Shown here: positions 24,007 through 36,461 of the stretch, one piece after another
Layout of the letters: the number at the start of each line of letters is the position of its first letter
Numbering within the stretch: the stretch's first letter is position 1
Assembly (NCBI GenBank): GCA_950097015.1
Contig: CATNEN010000002.1
Location: 9,191,501-9,255,500 of the forward strand
Reading direction: 5' to 3'
From: Macrostomum hystrix
Lineage: Eukaryota; Platyhelminthes; Macrostomidae
DNA length: 64,000 bases
Position numbers and translations under genes: made by a program
Notes under the pieces: generated by a model
What the model saw: the letters and a program-made list of their open reading frames with translations, nothing else
What the model was told of the DNA's origin: nothing
The model's database searches: none

Positions 24007-24352
24007 CCACCCCACGCCGGCCAGCCTAGAAAGCGCCGCGAATAAAACAAAACTTTATCTTTCATTCCCTTGCCCCTCCCCAAAAACCCACCCCACGCCG
24101 GCCAGCCTAGAAAGCGCCGCGAATAAAACAAAACTTTATCTTTCATTTCCTTGCCCCTCCCCAAAAACCCACCCCACGCCGGCCAGCCTAGAAAGCGCCG
24201 CGAATAAAACAAAACTTTATCTTTCATTCCCTTGCCCCTCCCCAAAAAACCCACCCCACGCCGGCCAGCCTAGAAAGCGCCGCAAATAACACGGCTTTAT
24301 CTTTCCCTCTCTGCCCCAAAAAACACCCACCCCACGCAGGCCAGTCTAAAAA
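24007..24352. repeat. 81-bp tandem repeat, four copies
   Basis: The CCACCCCACGCCGGCC block recurs at 24010, 24091, 24172 and 24254. Each unit continues with AGCCTAGAAAGCGCCGC, AATAAAACAAAACTTTATC and CCTTGCCCCTCCCC. The last full unit is more diverged. Each GC-rich unit carries a TTTATC/AATAAAA pair. Confidence 0.9.
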
Positions 24353-25169
24353 TTCCTGTACATGCACATGCCTTAGCATGATTATGAGTGTACATGCTGT
24401 CAATGTCAGAAAAATATAATTTCTAATAATTTCTATAAAAAACGGTGCAAGGCTATCATGGCTTATTCGCAAAAATAAACGGAAGCTAAAGTTTAAGCGT
24501 GACAAAAAAAAACTGACGAAATTTTCCAGTTGTCATCATTGTGAAATGTCTTGTTATTTTGTTTTACTATTTATCTAGGTAAGGCAGAAAGGGCGAAAAA
24601 GCTAGAAAATATTTAGCTTGTTGATGCAGACAGATTTGCCTGCAGCACATCTGATTTGACTTCGGCCACGTTTAGGACAATTCGTTTCAATTCAATGTTC
24701 AGCAAGAAAATATGACAGTAGAGCACAAAAAAGAAAATAGCAATGAGCAGTCGTTTGAAACGATGCGACAGCGAAAGTGATCCCACCTGGGAGCATTTAA
24801 TTTGGGAAAAAAGTTTATTACAAAGGCCTGATAGTTGACAAAAATCCACCACAGTTTCCATTAAAATATTGATAAGATTGTAAATTTTGGGTATGAGTCT
24901 CAGAAAAAATCTACCTGTGACTTTCTTTGTAAAAGTTGGAGCCTTGATTTTTGTGCCTTCTACGGGAAAATCAGCAAGGATAACAACAAAAAAGTTGTAG
25001 AAGCAGCAATTAAGCAGCAAACCAATTAAAACAAAAGGCAACTGCAAACTCGGCTTTGGATGAAACACTTCATGCCAGTTGGGATTCGAAAGAATGGGAG
25101 ATAACAAAGCTTGTCTGGTGGCTCCTTCATTTACAAGTTAGGAATTCGCTGTTTCGCAGTCTGCGGACA
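24353..25169. other. AT-rich intergenic, no supported gene
   Basis: A minus-strand open frame at 24613-25107 has two hydrophobic stretches but no ATG at its start and no similarity I recognise. I do not call it. Nothing else seen. Confidence 0.35.
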
Positions 25170-25872
25170 GCACTGACCCAGCAGCCAACCAGCACTCTGA
25201 CCCAGCAGCCAATCAGCACTGACCCAGCAGCCAATCAGCACTGACCCAGCAGCCAACCAGCACTGACCCAGCAGCCAATCAGCACTCTGACCCAGCAGCC
25301 AACCAGCACTGACCCAGCAGCCAACCAGCACTCTGACCCAGCAGCCAACCAGCACTGACCCAGCAGCCAACCAGCACTCTGACCCAGCAGCCAACCAGCA
25401 CTGACCCAGCTGCCAATCAGCACTGATCCAGCAGCCAGCCAGCACTGACCTAGCAGCTAATCAGCACTGACCCAGCAGCCAGCCAGCACTGACCTAGCAG
25501 CTAATCAGCACTGACCCAGCAGCCAACCAGCACTGACCTAGCAGCCAACCAGCACTGACCCAGCTGCCAATCAGCACTGACCCAGCAGCCAACCAGCACT
25601 GACCCAGCTGCCAATCAGCACTGACCCAGCAGCCAACCAGCACTGACCCAGCTGCCAATCAGCACTGACCTAGCAGCCAGCCAGCAATGACCTAGCAGCT
25701 AATCAGCACTGACCTAGCAGCCAGCCAGCAATGACCTAGCAGCTAATCAGCACTGACCTAGCAGCCAGCCAGCACTGACCCAGCTGCCAATCAGCACTGA
25801 TCCAGCAGCCAGCCAGCACTGACCTAGCAGCTAATCAGCACTGACCCAGCAGCCAGCCAGCACTGACCCAGG
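25170..25872. repeat. 22-24 bp minisatellite downstream of CNNM
   Basis: The unit CACTGACCCAGCAGCCAACC plus AG (22 bp) alternates with 24-bp units starting CACTCTGACC. Variants have CAGCTGCCAATCAG or TAGCAGCTAATCAG. It ends about 60 bases from the CNNM stop codon, so it probably lies in that gene's 3' UTR or flank. Confidence 0.92.
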
Positions 25873-25935
25873 AAAAATCAATTTGTAGTCGAATGCTATG
25901 CAAAGGCCGCCAGACAAGTTGGACGCGGGCATTGC

Positions 25936-28900
25936 TCAAGCGCTCACTCCCCCATTAATCAATGGTGAATCATCGTCTGTAGAGGCGGCAGCGCCTTCAG
26001 CCACAGTCGGAGCCGGAGGAGAAGCGTCGACCACCACGACAGTGTCGTTACCGGCCTCGCAATCTGTGTCGGCGTCGGCGGAAGCTGATGAGGTGGCCGC
26101 AGCAGCAGCTGTCAGAGCAGCAACGGCGGCAGCGGCGGCGGCCCTGGCCGAGGCCTCGTTGGTCGGAGAAGCGGCTGCGCTGTGCACGAAGGGGCTGCTC
26201 AGAGAGAAGCGCGACGGTCGCTTGCCGCCAGCCGCCGGCCGACCCAGCTGCCGCGGAAAGTAGGCGGCGAACAGCGCCGAGAGCATCTCGTCCAGCTCCG
26301 AGCCGGAGATCTCGCGACCGGACGCAGCTTCCTCCTGCCTGATGGTATCCGAGATGCGCAGCAGGGAGGCGTACTGGGTCTGTGTGACCTTGAGGTACTG
26401 CATGTTCTGCTTGGCCCTGGCTGTGTAGTCCGGCACGAACTGCGGCAGGCGGCGCAGCTCGGCCTGGTCCGCCAGCCGCTCCGGGTGCTGGCGGTGCAGC
26501 TCGCGCACCACTGTGGGCGGATTGGGGTTGGAAACTTTTCCTCAATTTCGATACATATCGGCCTGTTTCTGAATAGCACGTGATTTAATCGATCTAACAA
26601 AAAATATTCTATGCATTTCGTAATTCTCGAAAGGTACGCAGAATTCTACTCGCATTTACGATGCAAATTTATATACATATTGGCTGTACTGCTCTTTAAA
26701 ACATATTTCACAACATATCGGCGATGCCCCGTATTTTACAATTTTCGATGTATTTACAATAACAATGCACTACAATAAAATGTTGGACACAGATAAATTA
26801 CTTTTAAAAGAAAATTTGTTACTCTACTCATACAAGTAGACAAGTTAGTTTTTAATAACTGTTCTAAGTTTAGAATAGTTGCAAAGACAAAATAGTTTTT
26901 TTACTAGGCGTAATTAACTTCAGCTTTGCTGCCCCTACGAGCGCATTGAAACTAGCAAAAGTACAATTCAGAGTGTGAGAGACAGGTAAAGAGTGGAAAG
27001 TCTTTGCTAATGACTAGTTCACCAGTGTAGGTTGGGAAAATAGGTTTGAAGTTTGCTGATCCCCAATTAAGTGCATGCATTCCAGGTTGCACCGTTAAAT
27101 CAGGTATGAAAATGTTATTGCAGAACCGCTGGGAACTGGTTTGTAGCCAAGTTGTTAGAGCCTCAGATATCTGACCGAAGGCCCAAGAGAAACACCCGGT
27201 GTCTTCAAGCAAGACAAAATTAATAATAATAGTCATCATCATTGCTAGAGAGCTGCGGGCAATGGCACCTCATTTAGTGACAGTAGAGCCACAGCCACAT
27301 ACCGTACGAAGGCACACGCTCACGCAAGTGTGTACATCTCCCCTGACTCTCTCATCGTCCGGCAGTGTACACTCTCACTGTGCCTTGGAAGTCGGCCCTC
27401 AAGAGCGTAAATTGCACGACAAGCCCCCAAAGCCTTCTCCGCGCGGCTGCGCCCCAATTTAATGTGGCCTCGCCGCAGAATCGAGTTCAGGGACTTTGGT
27501 GCGAGAGGCAAAACACGTTAACCGCTCTGCCATTCCCCCTTCAATGCAAGGAAAATTTACCCATTGCGCTAAAAATTCATGGGTGAATGGGGGTTGCAGC
27601 CTATATAGTACACAGCCTTTGGAAACGCGGCGCAATAGCTGCGTCTGTGCCACTGGCTGTTCATCGTGTCCAACTGTGCATCTTGGACTAGGTAAAATAC
27701 GCTTATCGACTGAATAGCGGCAAATCGAGTCCACTTTGAGTTGTTCGTGGCGCCATCGGGTGAAAAGCACTACAGAAACTACCAATGCCAGACAGACCGC
27801 TGCAGGCTTGCAGAAGTGCTTGACAACTTCAGGACACGCGCGGTAACACCGAAACTGGAGGTGAGAGGGATGAAGAGGCCGCTCCGCTCTGTGTGGGTTC
27901 TATTTTTAGCATTCAGAGATCGGAAAAGAACAGGGCGCATTAACTTTTCTGTGGCTAAAGCATTTCGGGTTTTGCTGATGCTTTTTGGCAGCCCTTCTCC
28001 TCATCAAGCACATCTGCTCGAGCCCAGGCCGCGCATCTATCCGAAGTGGAGTAAAAAGAGCCTCAGCCTTCACAGGCTTCCAAATCCCACGGATTCGAGT
28101 TCCGTATCTCTACTAGAAGCAATATCTCCAGTCTCCTGGCCAGGCGAAAATGTTTGGTCGATATACAAGTCCGCCCCAATGTGCACCGCGGATTTGCTGC
28201 AGATCGATGAGTCACAGTCACGGCGCACAGTGCGGGGAGAGAGAATGAGAGAAACAGCAGAGCACTGCTCAGCTGAGAGACGCCTTGTAGGAGGAGGAGT
28301 GGCGCAGCTGTGAGCTCTCGCTGTCTGTGAGCTTGGCCGCACACACCGGATGGCGCAAAGATCCGCAGACATCGACTGTGAACCCCGACTGAACGAATGA
28401 CTCCGTCGCGTTTTCTCAATGAAGTGTTGAAAATGGTTCAAGTTCCAGGACAGTTGCAGATGTGAAGTAAGAGGCTGTGCAGGCATGTACTCAGACCAGA
28501 CAAAGGAAAATGAAGTAGGTAACCTGGGGCGGCTGGGCTGGTGCTGAAATTTTTACATCGCAGAAAAGTCCAGATCCCATTGATGTTGGGACAGGCTGGG
28601 CCTATAGCCGGGAAGTTGAGCTGAGCACAATGCTTGGCTCTACAGCAGCTCTCAACCCCTCTGCATCCAGCCGCTCAATATGAGACTGTGCAAACTCCCC
28701 TGTGTGAGCAACCAGATAGCTATCTGAGCACTGAGCACAAACCACACCCACTGAGTCCACATCGAAGTCGACAGCATGGCGGAGCAGAGCCGCTAGCCAT
28801 GCAGACCCCATCAGCAGGGGAATATCTATAAAAACCCAGGCTTACCATGGCCGAGAAACACGACCCACCGGGCACCAAAGTCTGCAAGCAGCTAGCCAAG

Positions 28901-31900
28901 GCCATTGTGAAGCGCATTAATATTTTTCTCACTCGATTTCTCATAGTCAGAAGAAGCAAACAAGATAGATAGCTTAGGCTGATCATTAGGCAGATTATTA
29001 GGCAGATCGTTAGGTAGATCAAACACATTAGCTGTTGAAAGCGAGGAACCTATTTAACGATGGACTTTCAGTTCTAGCTAATAAATCAATGCGTCTCGAT
29101 TGTGAGCTGCAGTCAATCTCTTATCAATGAGTCGATGCGAGCTCGGAATAAAAGGCAGGTGATTGTGTGGGTGTGCAGGGTAGGAAAGCCGGATGAAGTC
29201 ACCGATTAGCGCTATCAAATTCCTGCATGAGGAGCCGCGGAGTCGAAAGCGGGGCTTATGTCGCGGCTCAAATATTTCGACAGCAAAAAAGCAGCAAAAT
29301 CAAAAAGAGGGCATTGTTGCGCAAAAGATGAATGAGAAGCCACAGCGAGACACCTGAGAACAGTCAATAATCATGCGACCAGCCATGCAATATAAGCAGT
29401 CCATCTGAGCAATTTCATTGAACCTAAAAGAACATTCTCTTCTTTGTTTTTCTCATTCATTCTCCCACAGCCTGGCTCAGTTTATTGTGGTCGATGTGCA
29501 CGGGGAAATCGATTACGATCCTAGAAGCCGTTTCAGTCCTGAACAATTTCATTTGTACTTTTGCACAGAGTACTTTTGCCAAGTGATGTACCTTAAGCTA
29601 TTTAGGCTGCTGCTGTTTCTAATGTCGGTTTTTTTCTTTGCAAGATAATTTAATCTCCTCGTCTGCAGGACAGGACCATTGTGGACCGAGGCCTGATTAG
29701 CATTCTACTTGACCTACTTAAGTATTCAGTGAGTTTTATGGCCTCCAAAATAGTCTGCTCATCTTATTTTGCACCCGAGAGAGATTATGCGACACAGTCA
29801 TGCAGTCAGCGAAAGTTTTAACCTGCGCACTAATACGCGTTAGAAATTTATGAGCCCGCAAATTCACTGCTCACCACTGAGTGCCTTGCCACCTAGCAGA
29901 GTGAACACGGTGGCCTCGAATTCCAAATTCTCGACGCCGATGCCGAGCACGGCGCGGCCTTCGAGCAGGAAGCAGCCAAAGTCTGCCGGCTCGTTGCGCC
30001 TGTAGATGGCATTCCGGTCCTCGTCTCCATAGCTGTGGATGCGTGTTTGAAGAGGCGGTGGGGCTGTGCAAATGGGCCAGTTCTGGCTATGGCGAATGAT
30101 CGGAGGACTTGATGGATTTGGAATGCGTGGTTGTGTGAAATGGACCAATTGATAAATAGCTCGCTATTACTGCGGAACTCCTCCTTCGGAGGACTTGATG
30201 GATTTGGAATGCGTGGTTGTGTGAAATGGACCAATTGATAAATAGCTCGCTATTACTGCGGAACTCCTCCTTCGGAGGACTTGATGGATTTGGAATGCGA
30301 GGTTGTGTGAAATGGACCAATTGATAAATAGCTCGCTATTACTGCGGAACTCCTCCTTCGGAGGACTTGATGGATTTGGAATGCGAGGTTGTGTGAAATG
30401 GACCAATTGATAAATAGCTCGCTATTACTGCGGAACTCCTCCTTCGGAGGACTTGATGGATTTGGAATGCGTGGTTGTGTGAAATGGACCAATTGATAAA
30501 TAGCTCGCTATTACTGCGGAACTCCTCCTTCGGAGGACTTGATGGATTTGGAATGCGAGGTTGTGTGAAATGGACCAATTGATAAATAGCTCGCTATTAC
30601 TGCCGAACTCCTCCTTCGGAGGACTTGATGGATTTGGAATGCGAGGTTGTGTGAAATGGACCAATTTATAAATAGCTCGCTATTACTGCCGAACTCCTCC
30701 TTCGGAGGACTTGATGGATTTGGAATGCGAGGTTGTGTGAAATGGACCAATTTATAAATAGCTCGCTATTACTGCCGAACTCCTCCTTCGGAGGACTTGA
30801 TGGATTTGGAATGCGAGGTTGTGTGAAATGGACCAATTTATAAATAACTCGCTATTACTGCGGAACTGTTATGTTAACGAAATGACGCTCGTACAAAAAT
30901 GAAGATATATCATTTGAACTCCAGCTCTTAAAAGGCAGGGGCCACAGAAGGTAATTATTATGATTGCATCAAGAAGCAGATAGTCTAAACTGAGCCATAA
31001 AATTCAGCAGAACAGTACTAAAATCATTTTTTGCTTTTTGGGCTTTCTAAGGCGATTAGGCAGCAACAAAGCGTGTACTCTCAAAGCAAAATTTGATCAG
31101 CAAAAAGGGCTTGAGTCATGGATTATTCCAACATTTTGTCATTGTCATTCTTTGTAGCCAAGCCAAGAGTCCAAAGGCGCATTCATGCCTTTGGGTTATT
31201 CTAAATGAAATTCGCTTGACAGGTAGCCAGCACTCACACAAACATGTGCCGAACCAGGATCTTCTCCTCAAACATGCGCAGCAGCACCGGCTCCAAAAGT
31301 GCATTTCGACCGAATAAGTCGCTGTGCTCTAAAATTGATGTTTGGAAATATTCAATGCGATTAAGTGCTTTTCTTTCAGACCGACTGCCTATTAGCTGGG
31401 GCGTTTACCTTTTGTTTTGGTGTGTTAATTAACTTTTATATGCTTCCCATTTTTCCTATTATTCCATTTGTCAACTTGTTCTACAGGTGTCTATCCTTAA
31501 AGCAGGGTGTCTACCTGTTATGCATGTGTCTTACCTGTCAAGCATGTATATTTCCTGTTATGCATGTATCTTATCTGTTATGCAGGGTGTCTACCTGCTA
31601 TGCAGGGTGTCTACCTGTTATGCAGCGTGTCTCCCTGCTATGCAGGGTGTCTACCTGTTATGCAGCGTGTCTCCCTGTTATGCAGGGTGTCTACCTGCTA
31701 TGCAGCGTGTCTACCTGCTATGCAGCGTGTCTCCCTGTTATGCAGGGTGTCTACCTGTAACTGTATCTACTATAATTGAATGAAGCAGAGTTTGTAAGGC
31801 CATAGATTATAAGACTGCCAGAACGCTTACAACAGCCCCAATACTGTCTTACGCATAGCCAAATTCTGCGACGCAGCCATTCTGAGTTGAGCAGGAATTT

Positions 31901-34435
31901 GCATCGCCGAGGTGCCACTCAAGGTCATGTCCTTCCAGAACTTGCGCCTGCTGTGCGACTTGTTCACCTGCGGCCCCAGCTCTGCGAGTGTGGGGAAATT
32001 AAAAGTGCAGCCATCTATTATTATAGGTAATGATAGAGAATCGTTGAGAATCGATTCATTGAGAATCGGAGCGGTTGTCCTCGTGAGCACGCCATCTCGG
32101 TGATAAACTTTGCTGTGAACTTCGATGTCTCAGCCAGTGAACTCTTCCCACGATAGAGGCATTCGATAAACTGTTCTCAAACACCAGGTCGGTATCTAGA
32201 TAGCAATCCGAAAGAGTAGTACAGAATACAGGTACCAATAGAGACTAATGCTGCCACCTATCACGTGATCCACTCTCTGTTCACGCACTCAAAGGCAGAG
32301 GTGTCGTCCTTCAAGCTCATAATTAGCCTAATTCGGGAGTGGCAACTGTAGCTAACCTCATTTCACGTTCCGATAAGCTTCTTCAACTTCTAATCTAAAC
32401 TTTGAAGAAGCAATTGCAGCAAAGACAAATGATTGAAAACTAAGTGAGCTGAGTGTTGATCCAAGTGTATCTTATCTGGGTCATTTAACTGCTGTAAAAC
32501 AGACTGGAAAGAGTTTCATGGAAATGCAGCCTTGAAAGCACCCTGCGTTATCGGAATGCTAAGCGAAACAGCAGAAATTGGAATTCCTAAATTTAGCTGC
32601 TTTAATTAGGCCATTAACTGTTTTTTAGCATCTCCTATCAGAAGCTGTCACAATGCTCTAGGTTTATAAAAGTTTGTCTGCAAGAGAGTTGGACTCACAA
32701 CTTGAAGGTCGAAGGCTCGATTCCTGAATCATTGGAACAATTGTACATTGCTTCAGTTTACTGAGCCGTAAAATGGGTACCAGCATTGGCTGGGGTGTCT
32801 GAGGGTGGGTGTGGCACCCCATCTAGTCCATGGACTGATCGCGTGCAATAGCTGCGGCTGTACGTCTGGCCGAATGGCCAGGTGTAATTAATCATTATTC
32901 CTAGTCCATGTCACCCACTCACCCGGAATGTCCGTCTCATCCTCGATCTCTTCTTGAATGATCTCTTCTAGAATGTCTTCGAGAGTGACGAGTCCCACCG
33001 TCACCTCGTAGGGGTCTTTCTCGTTGCCCTCCTCTTCGCCAACGTGATGCTTGACAATCGCCAGGTGGATGCGGTTGCTAAGGAACAGCTTGAGGGCATT
33101 GTCCAGCGTGTCGGTGTCGTAGACTGTCTGCACCTGCCTGTTGAAGTACTCGCAGATGAGGTCCGCCCGCATTGGCGTGTCGCGGTTGACAATGGTCAGG
33201 TCCTTGAAGTTGAGGATGTTGATGATGTTGCTGCGCTCCTTGTCATAGATCGGGATGCGGGTGTAACCGGTGTCGCGGATCTGGTCGATGGTGAAGGAGT
33301 CGATGACGGTCTCGGCCGGCAGCATGTACACTTCGCCGAGGTTGCGCATAACCTCCGATATCGTCTTGTTCTGCAGCGACAGGGCGCCCAGGATGATGTT
33401 GGCCTCGGTCTTCTCCAGGCCCTGGGCGGCGATGAACTCTTTGAGCTTGTTGCGATCGTACACCTGGCCGAACTCTTCGCCGAGCACCTTGTCTAGCACG
33501 AAGGACAGCGGGAAGGACAGAGGCGAGGTCAGCGCCATGAAGAAGATGGTGATGGGCATTGTGTAGGCTCCCACGGCCAGTCCGTGACGCGAGCATAGCG
33601 CCTGCGGAATGATCTCGCCCAGGATGACGATGCCCAGCGTGGCGGTGATCACTGCGTAGATGCCATCGCCAGTGATGGAGTCCATGAGCAGTGACAGGGT
33701 GGTGTTGACCAGCACGTTGCCCAGTAGAAGGCTGCAAAGCAGGAAGTTGCCCCGCTTGCGCACCGGGATGATCCGCTTGGCGTAGGACTTCTCGGCCGTG
33801 GTGCCCGCCCGGCAGATGATGCGCAGCTCGTTGATGTCCAGCGCCATGAGGCCCAGGTTGAGGCCAGAGAACAGGCCCGAGAGGGCGAACAGGCTGCAGA
33901 TGAACAACACTGTGGCGTACATTGGGAACATCTCCCGGGAGATGTACAGCCGGAGGTGGCTGCCGAAGAACACCCAGTGATGCTGGGCGCCGTCTGAGCC
34001 GCGCAGCTTGGCGCAGATGTACACAACATCGTCAACTGATGAAGTCTGCGTCACCGATGCCACGGCGTAGGCTCGGCCGTCGTCCAAGTTGACAACGTCG
34101 AAGGCCTGCGATAGTTTCGTGTCTTGGCAGTCGGTGTCATTCCTGTGCGTGTAGCTGAAGCCGAGCATCAGCACCTGGCTGAGGTTCCGGCCAAAAAGGT
34201 GGAATGTGAACTTCTTGTTGAATGGCACCTCTTGGAAGGCACCGTCAGCGGTCTGCTTCCAGCCGTTTGGCGATGCGCCACCCTCCAACGCCGGGGCCAC
34301 AAGGATGCCGCTGACTTGCGGGAGAACAGACTGCGCCTGCATCGGCTGCATTAGCAGCATCAGCAGCGGCAGAAGCAGCCATGGCGGCGGGTTTCTTATT
34401 CTCGTGGCCAGAGCTAATCTAACATCTGCTGCCAT
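25936..34435 (-). CDS. CNNM-family magnesium/divalent-metal transporter
   Basis: Exons in transcript order: 34435-32923, 31981-31853, 31328-31238, 30032-29875, 26510-25936. Phases close exactly, giving 821 residues. Signal sequence at about 1-35 (WLLLPLLMLLM); extracellular part at about 36-168; DUF21/CNNM membrane domain at about 170-345 (FSGLNLGLMALDINELRI, LGNVLVNTTLSLLMD, GEIIPQALCSRHGLAVGAY). CBS pair at about 365-500 (TGYTRIPIYD, LAIVKHHVGEEEG, GLVTLEDILEEIIQEEIEDE). A cyclic-nucleotide-binding-like domain covers about 505-700 (EPVLLRMFEEKILVRHMF, YRRNEPADFGCFLLEGRAVL, QFVPDYTARAKQNMQYLKVT). The tail is Ala/Ser-rich. Known role: vertebrate CNNM2/4 act in Mg2+ export or transport at the plasma membrane. 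Start chosen as the ATG giving a signal peptide. Introns hold SINEs and 86-bp and 20-bp arrays. I cannot tell which vertebrate paralogue is closest. Confidence 0.93.
27225..27545 (-). repeat. SINE-A copy in CNNM intron
   Basis: On the minus strand it reads GGCAGAGCGGTTAACGTG (A-box-like), CTCGCACCAAAGTCCCTGAA, CTCGATTCTGCGG (B-box-like), GGCTTTGGGGGCTTGTCG, GCTCTTGAGGGCCGAC, GACGATGAGAGAGTCAG, GAGCGTGTGCC and GTGCCATTGCCCGCAG. This is the same block order as the copy at 3725-4072. It lies in the last CNNM intron. Confidence 0.75.
28847..28972 (+). CDS. Possible small ORF or first exon nested in CNNM intron
   Basis: ATG in good context (TTACCATGG) opens a 41-codon frame starting MAEKHDPPGTKVCKQLAKAI, with coding-like composition for the first 25 codons. 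It is preceded by an acceptor-like AACCCAG, which could serve cis- or trans-splicing. Downstream on the same strand are two acceptor-flanked open segments (from 29471 after TCTCCCACAG, and 29669-29728 between CTGCAG and GTGAGT). I recognise no family. Chance is a real possibility. Confidence 0.2.
   Translation: MAEKHDPPGTKVCKQLAKAIVKRINIFLTRFLIVRRSKQDR
30090..30868. repeat. 86-bp tandem repeat in CNNM intron
   Basis: About nine units with an 86-bp period. Each contains GGACTTGATGGATTTGGAAT, TGTGTGAAATGGACCAATT, AAATAGCTCGCTATTACTG and the hairpin TCCTCCTTCGGAGGA. Point variants (GTGGTT/GAGGTT, TGATAAA/TATAAA, GCGGAA/GCCGAA) fall in blocks along the array. The array ends about 60 bases from the acceptor of the 30032-29875 exon. 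Confidence 0.95.
31485..31760. repeat. 20-bp repeat in CNNM intron
   Basis: About 13 units of TGTCTACCTGTTATGCAGGG, with CTCC/CTACC, GCTATG/GTTATG and CAGCG/CAGGG variants; the first few units are degenerate. It lies in the intron between exons 31981-31853 and 31328-31238. Confidence 0.9.
32685..32880 (+). repeat. SINE-B copy near CNNM exon 1 donor
   Basis: TTGGACTCACAACTTGAAGG, GGCTCGATTCCTGAATC (B-box-like), AGTTTACTGAGCCGTAAAAT, GGTACCAGCATTGG, TGTGGCACCCCATCTAGTCC and AGCTGCGGCTGTACG match the 9045 copy and the 3545 fragment. It ends about 40 bases from the splice donor at 32922 and is antisense to CNNM. Confidence 0.65.
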
Positions 34436-36461
34436 AGCATGTTCGCCACTTTATAATCGATCTGAAAATGTTTACAGAGTAAAATACCTTGCATTTGACT
34501 TATTTTTGTAAAATCAAAATATTTACATTGCTTACCTACACGCGCCCTATTTTATAACATAAAAACAATATTATTTTTTGCTTTTAAGCCATGGGGTCAA
34601 GGAAGCCATAAAATATATCTTTGAATTTTTTAAAAAAATTATCATTTCTGTTTTGATTCATAATAATTTATTAACGCTAGAAATATTATACTGTCTACAA
34701 ACTACTTAGAAGAAACTTTATGATATAAATTATTGGCCCTAAAACATTGTGTTTTATTTATACTTTTTTAATTCTAGCAAGAAATGTGGCATTTCTGTTT
34801 CGTTCTGTGACTCGAGTAAAAAATATAAGATTTGTGGGAAACTATAAATGCATAAATATCTATTACTGTGTGGTATAACATAGCTATCCTAAAAAAGTTA
34901 AATCGAAGATTTGGTGTTAAAAACGTAGTAAGTTAAGAACAAAAAACGCCATATAATACAACGACAAACAAAGGAAATTTGCAAAGAAACTTCTGAAGCT
35001 TAAAAAGACTATTTTTTTACAGATAAATATTTACTTGCTTACTATAAAAATCAAGAAGTCCAGCGATAATGGAAATTTCCCACACTTGTTTTCTTGCAAA
35101 TTAAAAATTATCGCTTATCTCTTTACGAGTATAAACAAAATACTTAACAGAAAACGAACTAGTACTCTATAACATAAATCTTTAAGTTTCCAGAATACAG
35201 CTAAAACTCTATTTTAGTAGTTTATGTCTTGTAAAAAAGATATTTTTTAAACATCATGATTATGACAAATGTAAATGTTTATTTTTAACTTCGAATTCTC
35301 GTATCTCACTATCATTACAGTACAGTTCTAACTGTACAATCAGAGTCGTGGAAATTTACCTGCAACTTACGGGCCTGTTTTTACTTTTCGTGTTGATGTT
35401 GATGTTGGTCACGTGAATAAGTACTGTTGAATTTTTCCACGTGGCTAGGCAAACTATATATATACCGGACAACATCACCAACTATCTGTCTCTGTCATCT
35501 AACTTTTCCTTATGGTGATAGTTTGTCAGTCTGATACTGATATTAAAGTATCTAAATATTATATTCGCAAACTAGAATAGGTCCTTCGCCAGGTAGAAAA
35601 TATTAATTAATTTGCGGATAAATGGTTAACTTTTGACGTTTTGTGTTTCGTTTACTTATTCATCCTAAAATCTATTTGTGAGGCAATTGTACTCAATGGA
35701 TAAAATGCCTTTGTTTTATATGTAACAGTTGACTATGCTGCTATAGTACATTATTCTCTGATTCTACTACAGAAGCTAAAGTGAAGCCAGTGATGCCAGT
35801 TATCAGAAATGTTAAACAGATAATTGGTTTCTAATAATATTAATATATTATCATTAGTCTCATAACTTCATAAGCCTAGTATATTTACCTTGAAAAATGT
35901 CATTAGATGTATTTCTAAAGGATTTGGTATTAATTTTACTATTAATATTTACATATATGCAATCCTTACCATTTCTTATCTTTGTTTCATATGGTATGAA
36001 AGTGAGTCTGGTAAAAATTTATTGTTCTTTTTTGTGCAGAATTTTATGTACTTATGAAATATCACTATATAAAATGAAGATAAATATGGAGTTAGCAAAT
36101 TTTTATACTTTTAGTAGTAACCTTTTAGTCATCAATATGAATATAATCTAAATGAAACTAACAGGTCAAAGCTATTATTATGCAGCTCACATGAATTATT
36201 TGCCATTATCAGCTATTCACATATTTATATTGTTTGTGGTTAAGAATTGTTGTATAATAACCCATTTGTCTAATAGTGACATAGACCATGTGATATGTAT
36301 TAGTTACAGAGAAGGCAGGTGTGTGTACAAATTACGCATTAAAACAAAACTAGGCCTAGAATTAAGGCAATTGTATTAAAATACTTGCTAAGCTCTCATT
36401 GTGGTTTTTCTGTAATTTTGCTTCATTTCTCAAACTCCTATTGCAGCCTAATTAAGCCACC
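34436..36461. other. AT-rich spacer between divergent CNNM and OAT genes
   Basis: About 2 kb, very AT-rich, between the start codons of CNNM (minus) and OAT (plus). It should hold both promoters. An 84-codon hydrophobic plus-strand frame at 35897 is probably chance in AT-rich DNA. TATATATA occurs near 35455-35463, but I cannot tie it to either gene. Confidence 0.5.

Larger units (their letters stand above)
26511..29874. other. Large CNNM intron, mostly unannotated
   Basis: A 3.36-kb intron of the minus-strand CNNM gene. Apart from the SINE-A copy and the weak plus-strand frame noted separately, I see no repeat array or gene. It is the largest CNNM intron and the only one above 1.1 kb without a tandem array. 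Confidence 0.5.

Noticed and set aside
24613-25107. 164-codon minus-strand frame with two hydrophobic segments
   Set aside because: Begins with TTG; the first ATG is near codon 83; the DNA is AT-rich and no family is recognised. Could be revisited with RNA data.
35897-36151. 84-codon hydrophobic frame upstream of OAT
   Set aside because: AT-rich chance frame in the promoter spacer; no conserved motif or splice context.
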